This document shows, in pieces, positions 1-10,489 of a DNA stretch of 26,599 bases. Both the position numbers and the translations under genes were made by a program. Numbering within the stretch: the first letter of the stretch is position 1; the number at the start of each line of letters is the position of its first letter. Origin of the DNA: Chara braunii (Eukaryota; Streptophyta; Charophyceae; Charales; Characeae); the NCBI GenBank assembly GCA_003427395.1, contig BFEA01000076.1, positions 3,683,714-3,710,312 on the forward strand. The letters run 5' to 3'. Below the pieces are notes generated by a model. The model ran no database searches. It worked only from the letters and a program-made list of their open reading frames with translations, and was not told where the DNA came from.

Positions 1-690
1 CGCTCTTTCTCTCCCTCCCTCTCCTCTCATCATCCTCCATTCCTTCAAAATTCCTTAACCGCTAAAGCCTTCCGTCACCCCTTCCCCTCCATGGCATGGG
101 ACTAACTTCTACCTTCACCGTTACAATGCCAGGGAACGAACGGAAAAGGAGCTTGGTCCTCACTTGGTGGAAAGCGAGGGCAAGGGGAGGGCGGCCGGTC
201 CCTTGTGCCACCAAGAAGGGAAGGGTACGAGGCTATTGGGAGCATTTGTGAAAGCGAAAAGGAGTGCTGTTTTTGAACAAGGTCAGTTTGACTCAACCAC
301 CTCTCCCGACTGCATGACTAAGGTGAATGCATGGGCTGCTTGGGGGAAGGGAGGGGCAAGAAAACCAAGGGACCATGGAAGGGAAAGGGAAACTTAGGCT
401 CGCAGGAAGGGGCGATGTGTTGACCCCAATGGGGAATGTGTTTGGGCATTTGTTCTTGTGTGGTCATGCGCAGGTGAGTAGCTCGGGACTATTCAGGCGG
501 TCTGGGCCCACGGATGAGGACTAGAATGGGAGAGTGGCTAAGGAAAAGGACTTGGATGCGGCTTAAGCTGTGGGTACGGATGGAGTTTTGAGGTCGGTGC
601 TTGAGCGGATGATTGATGCATGGACTCGGCTTGTGTGGGGTTGCATGGAAAGTCTCTCTCTCTCTCATGTGCAATGCGATGCCTGAAAAG
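1..690. other. No gene recognised
   Basis: I see only short overlapping reading frames with no recognisable domain, no repeat of note and no RNA gene. A short CT run lies near 652-665. Confidence 0.5.
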
Positions 691-1190
691 ACTAAGGGCG
701 GTCTTTGGTAGGAGGATGTGATGTTAGCAGCGCTCGCAAAAAAATAGTGGCTAGGGGTCCGGGCGACACCACCTTACCCCAAGGATGCCGCCGGGGCTGC
801 CGGGAGCCGCTAGGCTTAGTGAAAGGGTGCGCGGCCCAATGAATGGCGCTTGGCCTGCGCACGGTAAGAAGATGAGACTTCAATGAACCCCCCTGGACTG
901 CTTGCGCATTGGAAGGAGCAATTGCATGGTCAGACCTAAGTGAATCAGGAAAACGCCACGAGTGCCGGAAAGCTACCATCTTGACGTGAGAACGGAGCTA
1001 CATCCCCCAATGTAAAGCCCTCTCGCAAAACGACCCATCCCCATCCATCTCAAAGCATGAGGTGGGGGTGCTCCTGGGACGAACGACCCGCGCCCCGAGC
1101 GTGAGCGTGGGCGGGTCGAGCCAAGTGGGACCCGCAGTGGGGTCGACCGAGGCTCGAAAGTCCTTCAGGGTATGGCCCCTACACCGGGCT
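691..1190 (-). other. Possible organelle-derived (group II intron-like) sequence
   Basis: This GC-rich stretch has a texture unlike its surroundings. It contains an open minus-strand frame from 979 to 692 and many short complementary G/C blocks suggesting a structured RNA. My impression is of plant mitochondrial intron or intergenic DNA, but I cannot identify a domain V or any exon, so this is a weak call. A degenerate mitochondrial-type rps11 elsewhere in the window makes nuclear organelle DNA plausible. It could equally be an ordinary nuclear repeat. Confidence 0.22.
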
Positions 1191-2226
<1,036 letters not shown>

Positions 2227-2911
2227 CGCAGGCACACGCGCCGCTCCGCAGCGCAGCTACGGCGGGGCTCCCTTCTCGACGACGTTCCTCCCCGTCGTCT
2301 ACCACGACCTCCGGGCTCTACAGCCCGCCGTCGCCCAGGCCGCTGTCCCAACGCTTCCACATGGCTTACACAGGGCCGAGTGAGTGGCTCGGCGCTGCCC
2401 CTCGATTTATACTTCCGCTTTGTCCCGGCCTGTTCCTTCCATCGGACCTCGAGCGCCCACAGTCCCTTATGGTACTTGCTGACTGTACTATATGGGGACT
2501 GGGATTGGGCACCGCTGACTCCCCACAGGCGGACTTTGCCGCTGGCCTACTGGCCTCGGCCCGACTGTGGGTTGGGTGGCCTCATAAAGTCCATTTCTAG
2601 ACAGTCCTCGGCCTTCCGGTACCGTAGCAGCTAAGACCTTGACCTTTGAGGACTGTAGCAGCTACGACCTCCGACCCAGGTCACAGGTTCAACGCCTGGG
2701 GACGCTATACACAGGTACTGTGAAGTCTTGGGGCCGCGCTCCGGGCCTACCGTGTCGGGAGTCTGGGTCCATAGCCAGCCTCCAACCCGGTCCCGGCCCC
2801 GGACCCCGATACCAAAAATATTACCCGCAAAGAAATAAAATGGCAAAACTAAAATAGCAAAATAAAAATAAAACCGATGCGGTTGGGGAGGGGAAGCAGG
2901 ACCTATCGACA
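2227..2911 (-). mobile_element. LTR-like block of a gypsy element, inverted
   Basis: The plus strand here matches, with divergence, the minus strand of the LTR at 5152-5826. Shared landmarks in order are a GATTTATACTTC / GATATATACTTC block (TATA region), ATGGTACTTGCTGACT, GGGCACCGCTGACT and a GGTAC-GTAGCAGCTA block. The boundary at 2911 is inferred from a TG start on the minus strand preceded by a purine-rich GGCAGGGCCAGGGGA tract that resembles the polypurine tracts of the other two elements. The left limit near the CT repeat is uncertain. No internal coding region belonging to it is recognisable, so it is a solo LTR or a fragment. Confidence 0.65.
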
Positions 2912-3574
2912 CTCCCCTGGCCCTGCCTAGTGGGCCCGTCATCGGACTCCCCCAACAAAACTAAGGGGGATAGTCCCGAGGGACCCTCAACCCCTCAGCC
3001 CTTCCGCCGCTCCACCGTTCCCATGTTGCCACCGGCTGATCTCGATCCCCGCACCTTTGTAACAATAGTCCAGTGTCGTAACCTATAGGGCTAAGCCTAA
3101 CCCTGAGATCAGCAGGCGCCGAATCACATATAAAGTGGTGCAGCGTCGCGCCTGGGCCCAAGAACACCGCTTAGGCCACGTCTTCTCCTGCGCCCAAGCG
3201 TGCAACCGTCAGACTTCCGCGCCAGCATGCGCAACTGTACCACAACTGTCACGGGCGCCTCCCTGCGCGTCAACCTACCGCCAGTTAGACAGACAACACA
3301 ACGAGACTTTCAAGCTCATATTCTATTTTTAGCAATCAAAAAAAAAAAATCAAGCCGGTCAGCCATCGCCGCCATCATAATCAAAGAAATCAAGTGATCA
3401 CACGCGCGTCTTGAAACTTACGCGCCCACACCCTCTTTGCTCTAGTCAAACATCCATTCAACATAACCTACAGACACTACCGCGACCCGCACGGTATACT
3501 CAAACCTTACTCTAAACTGGACTTACTTTCTGTCATTTGCAAAAACCAGGGCGGATACCCTTGTCAGGGTATTC
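2912..3574. other. No gene recognised
   Basis: This stretch lies between the inverted LTR-like block and the first recognisable pol codons at 3575. It contains a TATA-like ACATATAAAG at about 3126-3135 and a run of 12 A at 3338-3349. Part of it may be decayed internal sequence of either neighbouring element, but I cannot assign it. Confidence 0.4.
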
Positions 3575-5113
3575 GCGCTGACAACGCTCTAAGTAGAAGA
3601 GTCGATTACTTTGGACCGATAGTACACTACATGGACATAGGGAAAGACCTGCAACAAAAAGTCAAAAAGGCGTATGTGGACAACCCTATTTATAGCGACC
3701 TGCCTCAAGAGAGTTAAGAAGTCCCCATAGTGTGAACCAGATTACCGCACTACAGATGGTTGTTATTTGAGAGGACTAACGTAGCTGATCGACTATGCGA
3801 TCCCAACAGTGAGGAGATCCGTAGTTTGATCCTAGGGGAGTGCCACGACACAGAGGGACACTTCGGTTGGCAGAAGACATTAGCCAACCTCGCTCGCGCA
3901 TATACATGACCTGGCATGAAGGCTGACTGCATAGAGTATGTGTGCAGTTGTAAAGTATGCTAGAGGAATAAGACCACTACGCGAGCCCCTCTTGGTCTTC
4001 TCAGACCCTTGCCTATTCCCGCAGGACCCGAAGATTTTGTGTCCATCCATTTCATGGACGCTGGGGTCAAGAGTAGGCATGGCAAGAGCTAGGTCATGGT
4101 TATAGTTGATAGGTTTAGTAAGTATGAAGTTGTTGTTCCTTTGCCTTTAGAGGCACGTACAAATCTAGTAATAGAGAAGTTTTTTGATCATTGGGTCAGT
4201 GAACATGGTCTACCGCTGTCCATAGTTAGTGACAAAGATACCAGGTTCCCTAGTCAGAACTGGCAGGAGCTGATGAGAGTCTATGGCTGTAAGTTGCTAA
4301 TGCCATCTGGCCGTCATCCAGAGACTAGCGGTCAGACTAAACAGATAAACAAGATCCTGCAGCAAGTTCTCATAATGTATATTAGACCTAATCAAGTCAA
4401 CTGGGATGAGATGCTCCCAAAGGTAGCCAGTGCATACAACAACAATGTGCATTTAGCAACCCGTCGCACTTTCAACAAATTGCATAAATCCTTTTAACCG
4501 CTTAGACCGTTTGAGGGATTGAACCGGGATCAGATCCAGAGGCTACCACCCGGTACTAGGGAGTTTGCACTACAGCACGAGAAAGAGATTGCTACCGTGA
4601 TGGAGAACCTCGGGAAGGCCCAGCATAAGATGATAGAGAAAGCCAACAAACACCGTCACCCATCGCAGTTCCAGGTAGGCGACCTAGTTTGGGTCAAGTC
4701 CAAAGAGTTTGCTCCTGAGGAGAACATCTCACAGAAACTATTACCTGCTTATAGAGGACCGTGGCCAGGCCTAGAAGTCAAGGTCAGAGAGGATGGACCG
4801 TCCATGACTTAGGTCCATGATCCCTCTGGATATGGACGGAAGGTACGACATTGATAACATAGTAGGTGAGGATGTATTCAGAACAGGAGGTAGAGGTCGT
4901 CCACAAAAACAGTACAAAGTCAGATTTTCTTATCAAGAACCGGAAGACGACCGCTGGTTTACCCGAACAGAGAAACAGTACAAAGTCAGATTTTCTTATC
5001 AAGAACCGGAAGACGACCGCTGCTTTACCCGAACAGAGCTTCTAGAGACTGCTCTCGATATAGTTCGAGCCTATGAGAGAGATAAGGAAGGTAGAGGTCC
5101 TGCCTTGGACTGA
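3575..5113 (+). pseudogene. Ty3/gypsy pol fragment: integrase and chromodomain
   Basis: This is the 3' part of a chromovirus-type pol gene; integrase joins element cDNA to host DNA. It opens with the ADNALSRR motif that follows RNase H, then an HHCC zinc finger (HDTEGH, then CKVC), the integrase core with VMVIVDRFSKY, SDKDTRF and HPETSGQTKQ, the GPW C-terminal motif, and a chromodomain-like tail (GRGRPQKQYKVRF). It is dead: in-frame stops occur near 3716, 3736, 3928, 3961, 4090 and 4495. The first catalytic Asp is His (SIHFM in place of SMDFM) and the catalytic Glu is Lys (GQTKQ in place of GQTEQ). Gag, protease and RT are missing upstream, so the copy is 5'-truncated or rearranged. It is closely related to the pol at 16938-18678. 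Confidence 0.9.
4907..5038 (+). repeat. 66-bp in-frame tandem duplication in a chromodomain
   Basis: Two adjacent 66-bp units (4907-4972 and 4973-5038) differ by one base, which turns RWF into RCF. Each encodes 22 residues beginning KQYKVRFSYQEP. The frame stays open through both copies. The homologous domain of the second gypsy element (18498-18678) has one unit only, so the duplication is specific to this copy. Confidence 0.95.
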
Positions 5114-5140
5114 AATATTCTCGGAGGACCTCGAATTTAG

Positions 5141-5151
5141 GACGGCAGGAG
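5141..5151 (+). other. Polypurine tract of the first gypsy element
   Basis: GACGGCAGGAG precedes a TG that I take as the 3' LTR start. The second element has GGTCGGCAGGAA in the same place, which supports the assignment. In this family the tract primes plus-strand DNA synthesis. Confidence 0.6.
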
Positions 5152-5826
5152 TGAAACGGCTTTCACCTTCGTGGTAGCAGATGAAGATCCCAGGGCTCGA
5201 TCCCTACACCTGCCCCGAACCCGTGTACAGTACAGTTTGCCCCATCTAAGTTTGAACTCGTGACCTGCCCCTAAAAGTTGTCTGTTTAAGGCTGTTGTAC
5301 ATATGAGGGTTGAGTAGGTTCGAGCTGCTTACCTGTAGGATAGGAGTCGTCGCTTATGTCTGGTCGTAACTGCTGTAGGTCTGAAGGGTCAACCTTAGCC
5401 GTAGCTGCTACAGTACCGAAGGGCAAGTAGGAAAGTCTTCTAAGACTGGCCCTTCAAGAGTATTGAAAGCAGTCCGTAGGCAAGTGGGCAAGTGGGCAGA
5501 CTTAGCAGGTCCAGTCAGCGGTGCCCAGTCCCAGTCGCACCTTGTCAAGTCAGCAAGTACCATGTGGGACTGTGTGCACCCTAGGCCCGGTGGAAAGGAG
5601 CAGACCAGCGACCAACCGAAGTATATATCAAGAGGCAGCGTCCAGTTATTCATTCATTCAGACTGTGAGCCGTGCGGAAGCGCTGCCTTAGCGACTTGTG
5701 CAAGGAGGTCTGCAGGAGCCCGACGGAGAAGTGGGCTGTTAGGAAGACGAAGCGGCCATACCCGCTAGTTAGTGGGTGAGGTAGAAAGCAGCCATAGCTG
5801 CTCGTGGTTAGAGGTAGGCTATAACA
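5152..5826 (+). mobile_element. 3' LTR of the first gypsy element
   Basis: It follows the polypurine tract 38 bases after the pol stop. It starts TGAAACGG and is taken to end at CTATAACA. It is clearly related, in opposite orientation, to 2227-2911. Like the LTRs of the second element, it has a TATA box followed about 25 bases later by ATTCATTCATTC, probably near the RNA start. The right end is uncertain because no matching 5' LTR is in the window. Confidence 0.65.
5622..5628 (+). promoter_or_regulatory. LTR TATA box
   Basis: TATATAT lies about 25 bases upstream of the ATTCATTCATTC block that is shared with the other element's LTRs. This spacing fits a U3/R promoter. The inverted LTR-like block keeps a degenerate version (ATTTATAC). 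Confidence 0.5.
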
Positions 5827-6380
5827 TGTATGTGTGTGTGTGAGTGTTCAGCGAAGTGTGTGCGTGTGTGGGACATCCAGGAGATCCAGAGTAGCGTGCG
5901 TGTAAACAGTTGTTGAGGATACAGTGGCGGAAGGGTGATGTGAGGGTATGCAGGCGCCATAGCCATTCGAAGCAATTTGAATCTGAACTGTGTTCTTGGC
6001 CGTGATATCTCTGAGTTTTGTGTGGGTGCCTGGCGCCAGTGCGATTGCCATCTGTTTTTTCATGACGAGTCTGCTTGCACCTCCCCCATACTCCTATAGA
6101 CCTCCGCCTTCTATCCCTTTCCCTCCACCCTCCCCTCCACTCCCTTTGTGCTACTAACAAATACATACGAATGAGCATCGTTAAGAGAACAGACGATATG
6201 AAGATCAGAAATGAAATGAACGGAAGTATGAAGATGAAGGACGGACACAAAGACTGTATAAGCTGAAGATCTGAAGTGAAATGAACAGGAGTATGAAGCT
6301 CTGAAGAGAATTGCATAGGAGCATACCTTCCCTTTTACTCTGCCTCCTGAAATAACAAGCAACTGGGTCGTGAAGGCACA
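5827..6380. other. No gene recognised; GT-rich start
   Basis: The stretch begins with a short imperfect GT run (about 5826-5875). The rest has only short overlapping frames. From about 6190 to 6300 there are two loosely similar GATCTGAAGTGAAATGAAC-like blocks, suggesting a small decayed tandem duplication. If the VAL-like gene extends upstream this could be intron, but no exon is visible. Confidence 0.4.
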
Positions 6381-7360
6381 CGGGGATGTGGGCAGCTGCC
6401 GCTCAACCACAGTGGGCAGCCTTGTTCGTAAGAGACAGTAAAAGGAGAGCTGCAAGAACAATGGAAGGGGTACCCCAAGGACAACATGAAACTGTCTAAT
6501 TATAAAATTGCTTTAATATGTTGACTGTGACTGTCTCATCTCAAATGCTCTCGTTGTCTGCAGTAGGACAAAGACTGCTTTGATTCTGAATCTATTCATC
6601 TGGGTGGAATTGGGGCTGTTGCGGGGAAAATCTATAACACACACACGACCACAATCAACGTGGGCAGCCTTGCACGTGCGAGGCATAGTAAAAGAGGAGC
6701 TGTTGCCCCAAAGAAACCCCAGCAGCACAGTTCTGAATGGTTCTATTATGATTCATGTTGTTTGCTAAAGAGGTGAAATTGACAAATTGTTTAATTGTTG
6801 GGCTGTCTCAACACGAATCTACTCATCTGGGTGGAATAGGGGATGTTCTGGTGGAAATTTAAAAAACACACATGCGAACACACGAACACAAAATTCAAAA
6901 CACTCACACACATACACAACCTCCTGATGAGGACGAGACTGTCTGGCACAGTCATGCCGTTTTGTGTGGAGTCGTGTATAGCGAACATGACAATGCACAC
7001 ACATGCACACGGGGGTGTGGGCAGCTGGCGCTCAACCATCATCAACATGGCCAGCCTTGTATGCCAGAGGCGTAGTAAGAGGGGAGCTGCGAGCACAAAT
7101 AAAAGGGGAGACCCCGCAAAGATAGCTGAGGTAAACATAATCAGTAAAACGATATAATGGATCTATTGCGTTTCATATTGGTAACTGTTTCGTTGTTGGG
7201 TTGGCTCATCTCAAGTGTGTTGCTTCGCTTGTGTAATGGTGGATTTGCTCATCTTAAGCATGCTTCATCATCTGCAATAGAGGTAAAGTTGCTGTGATTT
7301 TGGATCTACTCATCTGGGTGGAACAGGGGATGTTGTGGTGAAAATTCATAACACATACGC
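6381..7360 (+). repeat. Degenerate tandem repeats, three or more partial units
   Basis: Two landmarks recur in the same order. TCTACTCATCTGGGTGGAA (with variants) begins near 6592, 6824 and 7306 and is followed by GGGG-TGTTG-GG-GAAAAT and an ACACAC-rich tract. GTGGGCAGC...AGCCTTG...AGTAAAAG-GGAGCTG recurs near 6390, 6660 and 7018. Spacing is irregular (about 230 to 480 bases), so the units have suffered indels. No coding potential is apparent. The location upstream of the VAL-like exon suggests intronic or upstream non-coding DNA. Confidence 0.7.
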
Positions 7361-7756
7361 ACACAAATTGGCAACCACTCATGCAAACACAGGGTACAGT
7401 GGTTCTCGAGTAATCGCCCATCTCACTTATGTCCCACACAGAATCTTACTCTAGTGAGGACATAATCTTGAGGTATTGATTCTGTCACGTCCTGAGTATT
7501 CTTTTCAAGGTTGTGGCAGCCTTGGAGAAAGTCCTGTGATGGAACCTTATCCCTGGTTTCTTTCTGTTCTTGTTTCTGCTTGCATGGACGATAGATAGAT
7601 TGTGCTGATATGTACATGGATAAGAGATCATGCAACGTTAGATGCCGCATAGAAGGGTAGTGAAACAGGTGTTGCTTAGCTGTCAGGAGTGAAACACGTG
7701 ACGCAGGGCTACCCCCGATCTGACTTGTTTTCAATTATTGTTAGCTTCTATTGCAG
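7361..7756 (+). other. Probable intron end upstream of the VAL-like exon
   Basis: No coding sequence is recognised. The stretch ends in a pyrimidine-rich tract and TTCTATTGCAG, a good 3' splice site with AG at 7755-7756. No ATG opens the downstream reading frame: the frame enters from non-ATG codons. This fits an internal exon better than a gene start. Confidence 0.55.
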
Positions 7757-9585
7757 AGCGGAATGGTGATGGAAGCGAGGCACCGAAGAAACCAAGAGTT
7801 TGGTCACGAGTTTGCGATGGTGCAGAGTTGGTTACTGGGCAGGTGGCAGGGTTACAGCTGAGCACAAAGCACCCCCGGCACAAGGATGGTTGCAGTTGCA
7901 TTGTCTGCATTCAGCCACCAAGCGGGCAGGGCCCAAAGCATAAACCGCACTGCCAGTGTGCAGTATGCTCAACAGTGAGAAGGAGGTTCAAGACGTTGAT
8001 GTCAAGGAAAAAAAAGCTCTGTCAACAGCCAACACAAGTGCCCACTCAGAAAAGGAAGCAGGTGCGGAGCGAAAGGCTGAGAGCAGAGAGAGTTTCTGCC
8101 AGTCGCAGGGTGGCCATGAATCGTCCTGGCAGTGTCCATGCAGTGGAATCGAGTGCCAAAGATGTTACGCTCACGGTGGGAAGAGTTGCAGGCAAGGTGA
8201 AGACACCTTTGGCAATACATCCACCGAGTGTGAGGCACTGTGCCTCTGCAGATGGTTTGCTGGAAACCTTGGCTGATTATAGCCAGGGACTCCTTGCAAG
8301 TATGCGTAGTCGACAACCTGGTTGTATCAATACAGTGAATGCAAAGATCTGCAAGGATAACAGCCGAGCTGCAACGATATCATCTCCCAGTGAAATGAAA
8401 GAAATGGCAATCTCGATCTGGAGTCTGCAGAGTGGAGGAGGTGCAGCGGCTGCTACCACAGTTGGAGCTCATGCATCTGGAAAGGTTGGCAGCAGCAGCC
8501 CATATGGGCCTAGCACTGATTATGCAGTCCACGCACCTGATGGTGGAAGCGTAGGCAGTTCAGCTCGAATTGGTGTTCCATCAGGCACAGTGTCGATTTC
8601 ATCCGGGACACTTTCTTGTGGTAGAGGCATTGTTTCAGCTCTTGCTGCTCCCAGTGTCAGTGCAGGTGGTTGTCGTTCCAGTGATGGCAATGGAGCTATG
8701 CAGAGGAGTGAGCGTTGCCTCATCGACCTGAATGAGCAGCCTGCCACTGAGTCTTCCCCAGCTGATCAAGAACATAGTTCATGCCTTGTTTTGGAAGAAG
8801 CAGACCTCGACGCGGGCGATTGTCAGCAAATGACTCCAAGCAAGGAGTTGAGTGCCTTTCTGACTTCCCCAGCACATGGAGCAGATGGGGATGCACAATT
8901 GCCAACCCAACCCACGGAACATGAGAAACCGATGGCAGTAGATGGAGGAGGAGATGCTGTGGGAGGTGGCGAAGCAGGTGACGCGGGGAAGCCAGGAGGA
9001 GGCGGTTCTCGTGATGGGAGCGAAGGTGGCAGTAGGAGCGTCGTCAACGGCTGTCATGTAGGCAGTGGTGATATTGATGTCGGAGAAGTTGGAGCACGGG
9101 CTGAGGACACTGTTGCAGGTACGCAGCAGTCCAGTCTACACTCTCTGCCACAACAGAATGGCATGGCACCTCAGTCAGGTTTTGCAGAGGAAGATCAAGC
9201 CTTCGTAGGGGATGAGGCTCGCCTCTGTAGGAAGGAAAACCTGCCACCGGCAAAGCATATGAATGGAACAAGTCAGAATGGGGTGGCAAGGTCGGAGCCA
9301 GAAGTTAACGGGTTGTCTATGGCGATGCTGAAGGACTGGGCAAGTGAGTCCGTGGATGGTGTGATGGGGTTGTCCATCACAATGCTGAAGGACAGGACCA
9401 GTGGGTCGATGGACGGTGTGAGGTCAGGCATGTCTGAAGACTTTCCCGAGTCCCAGCTGCTTCACCAGGCAGACAGCTCAGCCACTGGGGGTGCCCAGGT
9501 GGGTGTTTCTAAGAAGAAACTTGGTGTGGGAAAGGGAAAGCAGATGTGCAATGGCTGCGGCGATGTTGTAGGCTCTGCTGCAAAG
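7757..9585 (+). CDS. VAL/HSI2-type transcriptional repressor, one large exon
   Basis: The exon encodes about 609 residues. Near its start is [19 protein letters not shown], followed by [17 protein letters not shown]: paired C-x-C-x2-C clusters and a basic stretch characteristic of VAL (VP1/ABI3-LIKE) proteins, where they lie C-terminal to the B3 and CW domains. In land plants VAL proteins bind RY elements through B3 and recruit Polycomb and deacetylase factors to silence embryo genes in the nucleus. A later CLIDLNEQP matches a DLN-x2-P type EAR repression motif, also found in VAL proteins. The rest is low-complexity Ser/Gly/Ala, with a Gly-rich stretch near 8940-9035 and a 19-residue tandem repeat. 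The exon runs from TTGCAG at 7751-7756 to CAAAG/GTAAGC at 9585/9586; continuing past the donor gives a stop at 9616-9618. No B3 or CW domain is visible in the window, so those exons must lie outside it or be absent. No frameshift or stop interrupts the exon. Confidence 0.85.
9310..9423 (+). repeat. 57-bp tandem repeat inside the VAL-like exon
   Basis: Units 9310-9366 and 9367-9423 encode [19 protein letters not shown] and [19 protein letters not shown]. They are diverged in bases but collinear and in frame. The duplication is therefore not very recent and both units stay open. Confidence 0.85.
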
Positions 9586-9682
9586 GTAAGCACAAACTTT
9601 GAAGAACCCTTTGTGTAGTCTAGGCGCAATAGAACTTTGAATTGTCTGACTACCGGGATGGATTCTCTGTATCAGGCAGTGT

Positions 9683-9798
9683 AAGATAACCGAAAGAAGA
9701 TTAGCATGGCCCCTGCACAAGGATGACATGCATAAATCGTCCGAATTAAAAAAATGAAAATCAAAACCAAACAGAACAAAAAGATAACCAAAAGAAGA
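9683..9798 (+). pseudogene. 5'-truncated U6 snRNA retropseudogene with target-site duplications
   Basis: The core reads TTAGCATGGCCCCTGCACAA, then GGATGACATGCATAAATCG. This is the highly conserved central and 3' part of U6, with the plant-type CATAAATCG ending (functional genes have CTGCGCAA and GACACGC). The 5' third with the 5' stem-loop is missing. The core is followed by A-rich sequence to 9780. Two 18-bp direct repeats with one mismatch flank it: 9683-9700 and 9781-9798 (AAGATAACC-R-AAAGAAGA). Truncation, an A-rich tail and duplications together indicate insertion by LINE-type target-primed reverse transcription. It lies about 100 bases inside the intron that starts at 9586. Confidence 0.85.
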
Positions 9799-10489
9799 GA
9801 GCTATGTGATGAGCTATCCCAAGCACATTAATGATTATGTCAGTTGGACCTGCCATCCCACTCTTTACATATTCAACATTGAACTTTCCTTTGAAAATAA
9901 GTACGAAAGGTGAGCCAAATTTGTGTGAAGAGAGGGCCTTGGTGTGTGAATACGAGCCTCGAGTTTTACTCAAACAGGCAGGATGAAAAACACTAAAGCT
10001 AAGATAATGCAGCTTGCAATAACTCTGTGCTTGAAAGTTGAAACATAGCCTTTTTTTTGCTTTTCTCTTTTGAAAAGTTTCCATTATCTTTATAAAAAAA
10101 AGAAGTAACATTTTGTTATAACAATCAGAACAGGAGGCCGTGAAACCCTCCACAAACAACCTGGAGAACTGGGGCCATTACCCAGCTTAGGCTTGCACTG
10201 GAAACCGTGTCCAGTGGCCCAATCAAACTGGTACTTCCGTAGGAAGCACAGCCTGGACCAGCTAAACAAACACAACCGTAGCCAACTACACCACAGAAGT
10301 GCGCGAGGGAGGGTCTATCCTCTGAGTTGTGTATCCTAGCCAGCAATCGAAGGTCATCCTCAGCAGAAAGTCAACATCCTCCTTTCAGATCTCCCGTCGT
10401 CAATAATAAGGGTTCTTACTAACCCTTTTCTGGTTCCCCCAACCTCAGCGCATAATCTCAAACTGCTTGCACAGAGTGGCCTGCTAAAA
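9799..10489. other. No gene recognised
   Basis: AT-rich to about 10100, then GC-balanced sequence. The minus strand from about 10480 may be the decayed continuation of the LINE ORF1-like frame, but I cannot name any domain. A two-unit telomere-like AAACCCTAAACCCT occurs at about 10487-10500. Confidence 0.4.

Noticed and set aside
6381-7360. CRISPR-like or satellite array
   Set aside because: Unit spacing and sequence are too irregular, there are no short identical repeats with uniform spacers, and the context is eukaryotic.
7738-7756. Translation start at the TTG that opens the VAL-like frame
   Set aside because: A nuclear plant gene would not normally start at TTG, and a splice acceptor at 7755-7756 explains the open frame better.
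9701-9780. Functional U6 gene
   Set aside because: The 5' stem-loop, upstream promoter elements and T-run terminator are missing, and flanking duplications show it is a retrocopy.
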